Shown here: one piece after another, positions 1 to 6,877 of the stretch
Numbering within the stretch: the first letter of the stretch is position 1
Layout of the letters: every line of letters starts with the position of its first letter
Assembly: GCA_903831635.1 (NCBI GenBank)
Contig: CAIKYN010000148.1
Coordinates: forward strand, 1 to 6,877
Length of the DNA: 6,877 bases
Source: an uncultured Spartobacteria bacterium
Lineage (GTDB): Bacteria > Verrucomicrobiota > Verrucomicrobiia > Chthoniobacterales > UBA6821
Direction of reading: 5' to 3'
Program-made: the position numbers and the translations under genes
The notes under the pieces: generated by a model
What the model was told of the DNA's origin: nothing
Databases searched by the model: none
The model's input: the letters and a program-made list of their open reading frames with translations, nothing else

Positions 1-278
1 GGAATGAACGGAGCCTGAAATCCTGCCATCGTCTTCGATTTGACGACCAGATCCTTGAGAACCTTGTTCAGGGCAGTCCCCATATGGACATCCCCATTTG
101 CAAACGGTGGACCATCATGAAGAACATACTTCGGCGCTCCCTCGCGAGCCTTCTGGATAGCCTCATAAAGCCCCTCCTTCTGCCATTTAGCCAAAAGCTC
201 CGGTTCACGCTGAGCCAAACCAGCCTTCATGGGAAAGTCGGTCTTGGGAAGGCGAACGGTATCTTTGTAACGGGACAT
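1..278 (-). CDS. ileS: Isoleucyl-tRNA synthetase, N-terminal part (cut by the left edge)
   Basis: The enzyme charges tRNA-Ile with isoleucine in the cytoplasm, a class I aminoacyl-tRNA synthetase reaction needed for all protein synthesis. The first 92 residues are visible, read from an ATG at 278-276. Residues 11-33 carry the KTDFPMKAGLAQREPELLAKW block typical of IleS N-termini, and residues 54-72 carry HDGPPFANGDVHMGTALNK, which contains the ATP-binding HIGH-type signature, here HMGT at residues 65-68. The block KTxFPMKAxLxxREP separates IleS from the related valyl and leucyl enzymes. ATG at 278 gives the usual IleS leader length; the next in-frame ATG (residue 17) falls inside the conserved block. 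No Shine-Dalgarno sequence precedes the start; the upstream bases are a C/T/A-rich run of CCTA repeats. The editing domain, KMSKS loop and C-terminus lie outside the window. Identification is very secure. Confidence 0.96.
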   Translation of the reverse strand, partial: MSRYKDTVRLPKTDFPMKAGLAQREPELLAKWQKEGLYEAIQKAREGAPKYVLHDGPPFANGDVHMGTALNKVLKDLVVKSKTMAGFQAPFI

Positions 279-284
279 GGGAAT

Positions 285-318
285 TAGGGGTTTAGGCTCT
301 AGGTTTTTAGGCTTTAGG
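285..318. repeat. TAGG (minus strand CCTA) short tandem repeat run upstream of ileS
   Basis: On the plus strand TAGG begins at 285, 293, 300, 308 and 315, so the spacing alternates 8, 7, 8, 7. The strongest copy pair is tttaggctctagg (291-303) and tttaggctttagg (306-318), 12 of 13 bases identical at a 15-base interval. In the direction of ileS it reads as CCTA repeats occupying roughly positions -7 to -40 before the start codon. The role is unknown. It could be a slippage-prone repeat, part of a dispersed genomic repeat, or simply degenerate low-complexity DNA. Confidence 0.7.
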
Positions 319-347
319 TATTCAGCCTGGCATCAGGAAGTTTTAAT

Positions 348-415
348 GCCGCGCGAGGCGTCGTGAACGAAGGCCGTAGTAAAGCTACGGCGAGCGAACA
401 GCAACGCGGCGCGGC
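348..415. repeat. 68-base imperfect palindrome, possible dispersed repeat or RNA hairpin
   Basis: Several paired segments share one centre near position 382. They are 348-354 with 409-415 (gccgcgc/gcgcggc), 358-361 with 404-407, 363 with 402, 364-365 with 399-400, 368-369 with 395-396, and a perfect inner stem 373-379 with 385-391 (gccgtag/ctacggc) around the five-base loop taaag. That is about 23 pairs broken only by small internal loops and bulges. The element starts 16 bases past the aminotransferase stop codon. It has A/T bases on both flanks, but no T tract directly follows the stem on either strand, so it is not a classic intrinsic terminator. It may protect or end the upstream transcript, or be a REP/MITE-like repeat. 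Confidence 0.65.
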
Positions 416-431
416 GCAAAAATCCCAAGCC

Positions 432-1505
432 TTATTCGGCGGTGTCGTCCAGCCAGGTGAGCAGTTGAGAGATCGTCTCAACGGTTTCGTCACCCATGTT
501 CGAGATGCGGAAGGTCTCGCCTTTGATCTTTCCGTATCCGCCATCGATGATGCAGGCGTGCTTCGCCTTGAGGCGACCGATCCAGGCTGCGACATCCGCT
601 CCCTTGTTATTCTTAACGCAGGTCAGCGAAACGGAGCGGTACCCCTCAGGAGCGAAAAACTCCCATCCACGCGCCTTCACCCAATCGTGGACGAGTGCGT
701 TGGTTGCCTTGTGGCGGGCGTAGCGATTCTCAAGTCCCTCGGTGGCAATATCTTCGAGCTTCGATTGAAGAGCAAAAATGTGCGAAATAACGGGCGTGCT
801 CGGGGTCATGTCCCCTTCGTGGTTCTTCTGAAACTCAACAAAGTCGAAGTAGTATCCGCGACCCTTGATCTCGGAGGCACGCTTCATTGCCTTCTCAGAT
901 ACGGAGAAGAGAGCCATTCCAGGAGGCAGTGCGAGGGCCTTCTGACTACCGGTGAGCATGACATCGATGCCAAGCTCGTCCATCGGAACCGGCAGCACGG
1001 AGAAGGAGGAGACGGTGTCAACGATGAGCAGGACTTCGGGGAATTCCTTCAGCACGTCGGTGAGTTCCTTGATTGGATTCATGCACCCAGTCGATGTCTC
1101 GTTGTGAATGAGGGTCACGACATCGATGTCACCCTTGGAAAGACGCTCACGAAGGAGCTCGGGAGTGATCGGATTCCCCCACTCGACCTGAAGCTTCTCT
1201 GCCTCGTAACCACAGCGCTTGGCGACATCATTCCACTTGTCGGAGAAGGCTCCAGTCATGCAGTTCAGGACCTTTCCTTTAACGAGGTTGCGAAGCGCAC
1301 CCTCCATGATTCCCCAGGCAGAGGAAGTAGAAATATAAACAGGGCGCGTGGTCTTGAAGAGCTGCTGGAGACCAGGCTGAACGGAAGAGTAAAGTTTTTT
1401 GAAGTCGTTACCGCGATGACCGATCATCGGCTTGCGGAAGGCCTGGAAAGTTTTTTCCGAAACCTCAACGGGTCCGGGGCTGAAGAGTTTGATGTGTGAG
1501 CTCAT
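432..1505 (-). CDS. Class V PLP-dependent aminotransferase (alanine-glyoxylate/serine-pyruvate type)
   Basis: This is a complete 357-residue protein, the usual size for the small aminotransferases of fold type I, class V. It should transfer an amino group between an amino acid and a 2-oxo acid through pyridoxal phosphate in the cytoplasm. Visible landmarks are SPGPVEV (residues 9-15), GHRGNDF (29-35), HNETSTG (134-140), the IVDTVSS block with D163, which should contact the PLP ring nitrogen, and TGSQKALALPPG with K189 as the likely Schiff-base lysine. R333 in TFRISNMGD is the expected substrate-carboxylate arginine. The overall pattern fits the alanine-glyoxylate, serine-glyoxylate or serine-pyruvate group; some relatives act as phosphoserine or ureidoglycine aminotransferases, so the substrate is not settled and I give no symbol. 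The ATG at 1505-1503 lies 26 bases after the TPR gene's stop, suggesting co-transcription. No clear ribosome binding site is present. Confidence 0.88.
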   Translation of the reverse strand: MSSHIKLFSPGPVEVSEKTFQAFRKPMIGHRGNDFKKLYSSVQPGLQQLFKTTRPVYISTSSAWGIMEGALRNLVKGKVLNCMTGAFSDKWNDVAKRCGYEAEKLQVEWGNPITPELLRERLSKGDIDVVTLIHNETSTGCMNPIKELTDVLKEFPEVLLIVDTVSSFSVLPVPMDELGIDVMLTGSQKALALPPGMALFSVSEKAMKRASEIKGRGYYFDFVEFQKNHEGDMTPSTPVISHIFALQSKLEDIATEGLENRYARHKATNALVHDWVKARGWEFFAPEGYRSVSLTCVKNNKGADVAAWIGRLKAKHACIIDGGYGKIKGETFRISNMGDETVETISQLLTWLDDTAE

Positions 1506-1531
1506 GAAGTGGCCGATTTTGCCACAATCAC

Positions 1532-4030
1532 TCAGTTTTCCCAGAGAAAGTTTTCCAATCTCAGTTTGGAAAGTCTTGCCTTTGCCTCCTCCGACCTCGG
1601 ACCACCTTCAGCGACGATCTGACCATAGAGAGCGACTGCATCATTCCATTGCTTGCGGCTTTCGAGAAGACGGGCCGCCTCGAAGGCAGCCTTGTCATGC
1701 CAAAGCTGTTCAGGTTCACCTGATCGGGGATTCTTAAAGGTCTGATAATAGGTCGCAAGTGCCGCGTCACCCTCCCCAAGATTTTCCAAAATCAGGGCGC
1801 TCTTACAAAGAGCCTGATTTCGCCAGCGAAGTGAAATCGAGGAATTGGCGGCAAGCTCCTGCCAGCTCTTCAGAGCCTCACGTTCTTTGAGGGGATCCTT
1901 GATCCCAAGCTGATGCAGGGTGTCTCCCTTGGCCATCAGGGCTGCCGCGATCAGTTCGGCATCCGGACCCGTTGGGGCATTGGTGCTGCCAGAGCTTCCG
2001 GTGCTCTCGGAATTTGTTGAGGAGAGTATCTTGTCGTAGATGGCGAGCGCCTCAAGGGGAAGATTTTGGGCATTTTTCAGCGCCCCCTCCTGAAGGCGGG
2101 CCTGCCAGACCATGCGATCATTGCCCCCTGTCTTGGCAACACGCTCCAGCAGCATCAGGGAATCATCGATCGACGCCGGGTCCATCGAACGTGCAGCGGA
2201 CTGTGCCGCAAGAAAGAGAGCATGACGTCCGAGATCGGTTCCCGCATCGGCAGCCGCTAGTTGCTCGAACTCCACCCTTGCCCCCTGCACGTCACCGGAG
2301 GAGAGCAGTGTCTCCGCGAGCTTCAATCTGACCTCAGGAACAAAGCGAGACTCGGGATGCTTATCCAAAAATGCACGGGCTGCAACGGTCACGGCAGCCC
2401 CGTCGGCCTTGCGTCCGGTATCTTTAAGAAAGACATTCAGATACTCCTCTCTCTCCGGTTCCGAGGAGTTTTCATGAACGGCCTTGGCGAGGTCACTGAT
2501 CGCAGCATCACCCTGCCCTGATTTCATATTCAGCTCGGAGGCGGCGAGTCGGGCACGGGACTTGATCGTGGGATCCGTTGCTTTCTCGGCAACGAGGAGA
2601 ACCATCGGCAAGCCTGAAGCCTCGCCTCTCCGCGCCAGATCCAGTGCAATCTGAAGCTGCATCTCTTCGGAGGGAACGCCGGATTGGCTCTGTACCAATT
2701 CACGAGCGGCTTGTGAAAGGTCAAGCGATCCTCTTCCCGTCTTTGAAATGAGGATCGCCTGATTGAAGAGCGCATCATTGGCAAGCAAAGGATCCAACGT
2801 TGATGCCTGAGAGAAGGCCCCCTTGGCCTCCTCCGTCTTTCCAGCTGATGTCGCAGCAAGCCCCCTGAGATAGGCGAGTCGGGCACGGATTTCTGGTGAA
2901 GCAGATGCCCTATCGGCAGCCAGACCGAGAGCCTCTGGACTCATACCATGTTGCAGCTTCGAAGAGACAAGAAGGATTGTTGCCCTGTCGCTCAAGGGGT
3001 CCGCAGGATAATTCTTGATCAGACTTACTAGGAGGGATTCAGCTGCTTCAGGGTGCCCCAACCTCAACTCTCCCTTAGCCTGGTAATAGGACGCAAGCTT
3101 TGCCCGAGTAGACTTGGTGGCATCACTGGACCATTTTTTCAAGGTAGCAGTATCGGGAGTACCTGCTTTTGCATAGAGCTGATCAAGCAAGCGGAACTGC
3201 TCCTCCTGCAGAGGGGCTTGATCGACTATATCGAGTCTTTTTTCCAAGAGTTCAATACCTTGGAGCGCGCTAAGCGGATTGGTTGTCGAGGTAAGGCAGA
3301 GCGTTTCGCCCAATGTCGCTGCAGAGGTAATCCATGGAGTGACCGGTAGAATAGCAGCAAAGAGTTTTCTGGCTTCGGCGGTTTTTCCGGAACGCCATGT
3401 AGCGAAGGCCCTCAAATAGGAAGCAGAAGCCTTTCCTTCATCGCTTCGAAATCCTGATTGGGGAATTGCTTTCAGCGCCTCCTCAGTCTTGCCAAGGGCG
3501 AGATAATCAGCCCCCCTCTCCAGGAGAACATCCTCGTATACTAGGGAATCTGACGAAATTTTATCGAGCACGGCTAGAGCCCCGGTCGGATCATTGTTTG
3601 ACCGGAGTGCCCTTGCCAAGCAAAGCGCGAGCGTGTCAGAGGAAACACCCGCGATGTGAACATCTTTCTCCCTTAATGCGGAGAAAATCTCCTTGGCCGA
3701 TGCGGGGTCGCCACTCCCAAGAAGAGCGAGACCCTTCCAATAGCCAAGGGTTGGATCGTTCAAGGAATCCAGCGGAGCAAGGACAACCAAGGCTTCCTCG
3801 AAGCGCCCACCGTCGACTAGAAGGGCTACAAGTCGGCGTGTCAGTTCGGCTTTCTTTGCCGGTTCCTGCTCCTGCTGGATCTGGGTTCGAAGAAGGGCTG
3901 CCGATACTTGGGGAAGGTGCTCCAGAGCGGCCATTTTCGCCAGATCGACAGGGGGCGTGGCATTGCTCTCCTGAGCCGGAAGGAGGGGAGCTGTCGCTGT
4001 TAGCGATGCAAAACACGCCGCAACCAGCAT
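1532..4030 (-). CDS. Large secreted TPR-repeat protein of unknown function
   Basis: The chosen ATG (4030-4028) gives about 832 residues. The N-terminus (MLVAACFASLTATAPLLPAQ) is a hydrophobic segment ending in a plausible signal peptidase I site near residue 19, so the protein is probably exported to the periplasm or outer membrane. The rest is almost all alpha-helical, with repeated TPR-like pairs rich in A, L, G and Y, for example GRFEEALVVLAPLD, GKTEEAKGAFSQASTLDP and KQWNDAVALYGQIV. A Ser/Thr/Asn/Gly-rich linker at residues 671-689 separates a C-terminal TPR block of about 140 residues. No catalytic motif is seen; TPR scaffolds of this kind usually mediate protein-protein contacts, as in BamD- or YbgF-like envelope proteins. 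The start overlaps the uvrA end by 31 bases. An upstream in-frame ATG at 4141 would overlap uvrA by 142 bases and is less likely, although in-frame codons before 4030 encode a basic stretch (RAFRKPYW) that would suit a signal peptide. The exact start is therefore uncertain. Confidence 0.82.
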   Translation of the reverse strand: MLVAACFASLTATAPLLPAQESNATPPVDLAKMAALEHLPQVSAALLRTQIQQEQEPAKKAELTRRLVALLVDGGRFEEALVVLAPLDSLNDPTLGYWKGLALLGSGDPASAKEIFSALREKDVHIAGVSSDTLALCLARALRSNNDPTGALAVLDKISSDSLVYEDVLLERGADYLALGKTEEALKAIPQSGFRSDEGKASASYLRAFATWRSGKTAEARKLFAAILPVTPWITSAATLGETLCLTSTTNPLSALQGIELLEKRLDIVDQAPLQEEQFRLLDQLYAKAGTPDTATLKKWSSDATKSTRAKLASYYQAKGELRLGHPEAAESLLVSLIKNYPADPLSDRATILLVSSKLQHGMSPEALGLAADRASASPEIRARLAYLRGLAATSAGKTEEAKGAFSQASTLDPLLANDALFNQAILISKTGRGSLDLSQAARELVQSQSGVPSEEMQLQIALDLARRGEASGLPMVLLVAEKATDPTIKSRARLAASELNMKSGQGDAAISDLAKAVHENSSEPEREEYLNVFLKDTGRKADGAAVTVAARAFLDKHPESRFVPEVRLKLAETLLSSGDVQGARVEFEQLAAADAGTDLGRHALFLAAQSAARSMDPASIDDSLMLLERVAKTGGNDRMVWQARLQEGALKNAQNLPLEALAIYDKILSSTNSESTGSSGSTNAPTGPDAELIAAALMAKGDTLHQLGIKDPLKEREALKSWQELAANSSISLRWRNQALCKSALILENLGEGDAALATYYQTFKNPRSGEPEQLWHDKAAFEAARLLESRKQWNDAVALYGQIVAEGGPRSEEAKARLSKLRLENFLWEN
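1964..2026 (-). other. Low-complexity Ser/Thr/Gly/Asn linker within the TPR protein
   Basis: This stretch encodes a flexible run of small polar residues (STNSESTGSSGSTNAPTGP) between helical repeats. It lacks the helix-forming pattern of the flanking sequence and probably marks a domain boundary between the long N-terminal TPR solenoid and a shorter C-terminal one. Reading frame is maintained on both sides, so it is not a sign of a broken gene. Confidence 0.6.
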
Positions 4031-6877
4031 CCAGTATGGCTTCCGGAATGCTCGGCCACTTCGTCGGGTGTCCCGCAGACCACTAGGCTGCCTCCCTGAT
4101 CTCCCCCCTCGGGGCCCATGTCGATGATCCAGTCCGCGCATTTGATGACTTCGAGATTATGTTCGATGACGATGAGTGTGTTTCCGCCGTCGCGCAACCT
4201 CAGGAGCACTTCGAGCAGTTTCTGAATATCTGTAAAATGAAGCCCCGTGGTCGGTTCGTCCAGCAGGTAGAGTGTCCGACCGGTCGCTTTCTTCGAGAGT
4301 TCACTGGCGAGTTTCAGCCTCTGAGCCTCACCTCCAGAAAGCGTGGTGGCCGACTGCCCGAGCTTCAGATAGCCGAGACCGACCTCCTGAAGCACCTCCA
4401 GCTTGCCATGAATGGCCGGGATGGATCGGAAGAACCCGGCGGCATCGTCAATCGTGAGTTCCAGAACGTCGGCGATATTTTTCCCTTTGTAAGAAATCTC
4501 GAGGGTCTCACGGTTGAAGCGCCTCCCGCGGCAGAGTTCGCACTCAACAAAAACATCGGCCAAGAAGTGCATCTCGATCCGGATCATCCCATCCCCCTCG
4601 CATTGTTCACAGCGCCCACCTTTCACGTTGCAGGAGAATCTTGCCGGGGCATAGCCCCTCACCTTTGCGGCAGGAAGCCCGCTGAAGAGATCACGGATCG
4701 GACCGAAGACTCCGGAATAGGTGGCGGGATTCGATCGGGGGGTTCGCCCGATGGGGCTCTGATCAATCACCACGACCTTGTCGAAGGCCTCGTCACCCGA
4801 GATCCGCCCGTGGGCACCGGGAACATCCTTGGCCCCATAAAACTGTCGCGCCAAGGCGCGGTGAAGGATGTCATTCACCAAGGTCGACTTCCCACTTCCG
4901 GAAACTCCAGTCACCACTGTGAAGAGTCCTACGGGAAAACCGATTGTCAGGTTCTTGAGATTATTTTCGGCGGCATCGACCACAGTTAGCCATCCAGGAC
5001 CGGGGGCTGGTTTCACAGGGGGACGGTGGCGGATTCTGGGAACCGAGATCTTCGCCTTGCCAGAGAGGAATTGTCCCGTCAGCGAGGCTGGGTTCGCCAG
5101 GATTTCAGCTGGGATTCCGATGGCCACAATCTCCCCTCCCCGAGGACCTGCTCCAGGTCCCATGTCGAGGACATGGTCTGCGGCAAGGATCGTCTCCTCA
5201 TCATGCTCCACGACGACGACCGAGTTACCGAGATCGCGGAGACCTCGAAGCGTGGAGAGCAGACGATCGTTGTCTCGCTGGTGCAGGCCGATGCTCGGCT
5301 CATCGAGCACATAGAGCACCCCGGCAAGCCCAGAACCGATCTGCGTGGCCAAGCGGATGCGCTGGGCCTCACCTCCGGAGAGGGTGCCACTTTCACGATT
5401 GAGCGTCAGGTATCCGAGGCCCACTTCCACGAGAAAACCAAGACGGGCGCCGATCTCGCGCAGCAGATCATCCACCACTTTACGTTCCAAGGCGGAGAGT
5501 TGTAGTCCCGTAATCACCTCACAGGCTCGGGAAGCGGGAAGGGCGCAGAACTCCTCGATATTCCATTCTCTTTTCTCAGACTCAACGATGCTCTCAAGCG
5601 TCACCCCGAGGATCTCAGGACGAAGGCGGGCTCCCCCGCAGGTTGTGCAGGCCTTGCGGGCAAAGTAGGCTTTCAGCCGGTTTTTCTTCAGTTCGCTCTC
5701 GGAGGAGTGCATCTGGCGCTCCACCATCGGAACGAGTCCCTCGAAGGCCTTGATCTGGGGTACCCGACCTCCCTTGCCGGTATTCCCTCCAAGCTCCAGC
5801 ATCTCGCCACCTGATCCGTAAAAGAGCTTCTGCTTGAACTCCTCGGGAAGTTCCCGGAAGGGGACCTCTTGGGAAGCACCCGTCATCTCGCAGAGAGCCT
5901 CCAGGACAAGTTTGTAATACTGCCCCATCCGCTTGTCAGGAGTCCTCCAAGGTCGGATAGCTCCCTTAGTCAGCGTCATCTCGGGATCGATCAGTAGTCC
6001 GGGATCGCAGAAGGCTTCGGTCCCGAGTCCTTGGCAGGCCGGGCAGGCACCCAAATGACTATTAAAGGAAAAGTGCCTAGGCGTGAGCCGTGGCATTGAG
6101 AATCCGGTCTCGGGATTGCAGAAGTCCGTGGAGAAGGGTCTCTCTTTCCAGTCATCGGGTGAGGAGCCGGACTCCTGATACAGCACGGTCACCATGTTGT
6201 TCCCCCAACGCAGTGAAGTCTCCAGAGAATCGAGAAGCCGTTCACGGATCCCCTCACCTTCTCCTTCAGCCCTTAGTGCCAAACGATCAACCACCGCCTC
6301 GATCGTGTGCTTTTTCGACTTTAAAAGTTTTATGGGCTCCGGTCGCCCCAGATCGATGATCTCGCCATCGATCCTCAGACGGACAAATCCCTCACGGCGA
6401 GCACGATCAATGACATCGCGGAATTCTCCTGCCTCATTCCTCACCAGCGGAGCCAGCAGCATGAGACGAGTCCCCTCGGGCCATGAGAGGATCTCCGATG
6501 CGATCTGCTGGGGCGACTGACGGCGGATGGGCACACCCGTCTCAGGGTCATGGGGTGTGCCGATGGCGGCATAGAGAACACGAAGGTAATCGTAGATCTC
6601 TGTCGTGGTGGCGATGGTCGAGCGGGGATTCGGTGGTGCGATCCGCTGCTCGATTGCAATTGCAGGAGAGAGTCCCTCGATATGATCGACCTCCGGCTTC
6701 TGCATCTGGTCTAGGAACTGACGTGCATAGGCGGAGAGACTCTCGACATAGCGCCGTTGCCCCTCAGCGAAGAGGGTATCGAATGCGAGCGATGACTTTC
6801 CGGAGCCGCTTGGCCCCGTGATCACAACAAACTTGTTGCGAGGGATCTCAACGTCGAGGTTCCGCAGGTTGTGCTGA
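4000..6877 (-). CDS. uvrA: UvrABC excinuclease subunit A (only the first few codons missing)
   Basis: UvrA is the dimeric ATPase that finds bulky DNA lesions and loads UvrB in nucleotide excision repair. About 958 residues are visible. The frame stays open to the right edge (QHNLRNLDVEIPRNKFVV precedes the first Walker A), so the true start is roughly 10-15 codons outside; the GTG at 6825 is an internal valine. In visible numbering: Walker A GPSGSGKSS (21-29), signature LSGGEAQ (499-505), Walker B LYVLDEP (521-527), second Walker A GVSGSGKST (657-665), the C-terminal zinc module CEQC...CELC (756-759 and 779-782), second signature (846-852) and second Walker B LLDEP (871-875). Both ATPase sites look intact. 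The usual first pair of the N-terminal zinc module is replaced by CNPETG (253-258), while the second pair CPAC (278-281) remains. The protein ends normally with a TAA at 4002-4000, overlapping the next gene. Confidence 0.97.
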   Translation of the reverse strand, partial: QHNLRNLDVEIPRNKFVVITGPSGSGKSSLAFDTLFAEGQRRYVESLSAYARQFLDQMQKPEVDHIEGLSPAIAIEQRIAPPNPRSTIATTTEIYDYLRVLYAAIGTPHDPETGVPIRRQSPQQIASEILSWPEGTRLMLLAPLVRNEAGEFRDVIDRARREGFVRLRIDGEIIDLGRPEPIKLLKSKKHTIEAVVDRLALRAEGEGEGIRERLLDSLETSLRWGNNMVTVLYQESGSSPDDWKERPFSTDFCNPETGFSMPRLTPRHFSFNSHLGACPACQGLGTEAFCDPGLLIDPEMTLTKGAIRPWRTPDKRMGQYYKLVLEALCEMTGASQEVPFRELPEEFKQKLFYGSGGEMLELGGNTGKGGRVPQIKAFEGLVPMVERQMHSSESELKKNRLKAYFARKACTTCGGARLRPEILGVTLESIVESEKREWNIEEFCALPASRACEVITGLQLSALERKVVDDLLREIGARLGFLVEVGLGYLTLNRESGTLSGGEAQRIRLATQIGSGLAGVLYVLDEPSIGLHQRDNDRLLSTLRGLRDLGNSVVVVEHDEETILAADHVLDMGPGAGPRGGEIVAIGIPAEILANPASLTGQFLSGKAKISVPRIRHRPPVKPAPGPGWLTVVDAAENNLKNLTIGFPVGLFTVVTGVSGSGKSTLVNDILHRALARQFYGAKDVPGAHGRISGDEAFDKVVVIDQSPIGRTPRSNPATYSGVFGPIRDLFSGLPAAKVRGYAPARFSCNVKGGRCEQCEGDGMIRIEMHFLADVFVECELCRGRRFNRETLEISYKGKNIADVLELTIDDAAGFFRSIPAIHGKLEVLQEVGLGYLKLGQSATTLSGGEAQRLKLASELSKKATGRTLYLLDEPTTGLHFTDIQKLLEVLLRLRDGGNTLIVIEHNLEVIKCADWIIDMGPEGGDQGGSLVVCGTPDEVAEHSGSHTGCWLRRVLHR

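Larger units (their letters stand above)
279..431. other. Intergenic spacer between the aminotransferase and ileS
   Basis: This 153-base stretch is the only sizeable non-coding region in the window. Its right part (about 348-415) is a G+C-rich imperfect palindrome. Its left part (285-318) is a run of TAGG repeats ending six bases before the ileS start codon. Between them lies an unremarkable A/T-richer stretch (about 319-347). I could not identify a clear sigma-70-type promoter, a T-box leader with its specifier stem and antiterminator, or a hairpin followed by a U tract. Any promoter for ileS would have to be here or further upstream. Confidence 0.8.

Noticed and set aside
84..287. Small plus-strand open frame of 67 codons opposite ileS
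   Set aside because: It is antisense to the conserved N-terminal block and HIGH-type motif of IleS and has no independent support.
279..345. Possible sigma-70 promoter or T-box leader for ileS
   Set aside because: No well-spaced -35/-10 pair is visible, and the spacer lacks a recognisable T-box sequence or antiterminator.
373..391. Inner hairpin considered as a Rho-independent terminator for the aminotransferase
   Set aside because: The perfect 7-bp stem is not followed by a T run on either strand; after the outer stem the minus strand reads ATTAAAA.
363..1499. Long plus-strand open frame of 378 codons opposite the aminotransferase
   Set aside because: It lies antisense to a gene with clear class V aminotransferase motifs, has no recognisable domain, and is expected from the codon bias of the real gene.
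3466..4086. Plus-strand open frame of 206 codons opposite the start of the TPR gene
   Set aside because: The product is Pro/Arg/Ser/Gly-rich low complexity, typical of antisense translation of a G+C-rich gene, and it overlaps real coding sequence throughout.
4159..4989. Plus-strand open frame of 276 codons opposite the C-terminal part of uvrA
   Set aside because: It is fully antisense to conserved UvrA sequence, including the second Walker A and the zinc module; its protein resembles no family I know.
6826..6877. Treating the GTG at 6825 as the start of uvrA
   Set aside because: The frame stays open upstream and encodes QHNLRNLDVEIPRNKFVV, the conserved segment preceding Walker A in all UvrA proteins, so the start lies beyond the window.

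Overview
The window looks like an ordinary piece of bacterial chromosome. All four supported genes lie on the minus strand and read from the right edge to the left: uvrA (its first few codons lie outside the window), a large secreted TPR-repeat protein, a class V PLP-dependent aminotransferase, and the start of ileS, which runs off the left edge. The UvrA and IleS assignments rest on unmistakable family motifs. The style of the UvrA and TPR proteins, the lack of clear Shine-Dalgarno sequences before the three visible starts and the moderately high G+C suggest a member of the PVC group, perhaps Verrucomicrobiota. That placement is recollection and inference, not something the sequence proves.

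Layout from right to left. Positions 6877-4000 encode about 958 residues of UvrA, the damage-recognition ATPase of nucleotide excision repair. Positions 4030-1532 encode a roughly 832-residue TPR protein with a signal-peptide-like N-terminus; its best start overlaps the end of uvrA by 31 bases. After a 26-base spacer, positions 1505-432 encode the aminotransferase. A 153-base spacer (279-431) follows, the only real non-coding stretch. It holds a 68-base imperfect palindrome near the aminotransferase stop and a run of TAGG repeats with alternating 8- and 7-base spacing just before the ileS start. Positions 278-1 encode the first 92 residues of isoleucyl-tRNA synthetase.

The first three genes are close enough to be co-transcribed, but their functions (DNA repair, a probable envelope or periplasmic scaffold, amino-acid or glyoxylate metabolism) do not form an obvious pathway. 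The grouping is probably incidental to a compact chromosome. ileS could be part of the same transcript or have its own promoter in the 153-base spacer; no convincing promoter is visible.

I see no mobile element, CRISPR array, RNA gene, defence system or evident new system here. The points most worth a second look are the structured spacer before ileS, the loss of two cysteine pairs usual in UvrA, and the uncertain start of the TPR protein within the end of uvrA.
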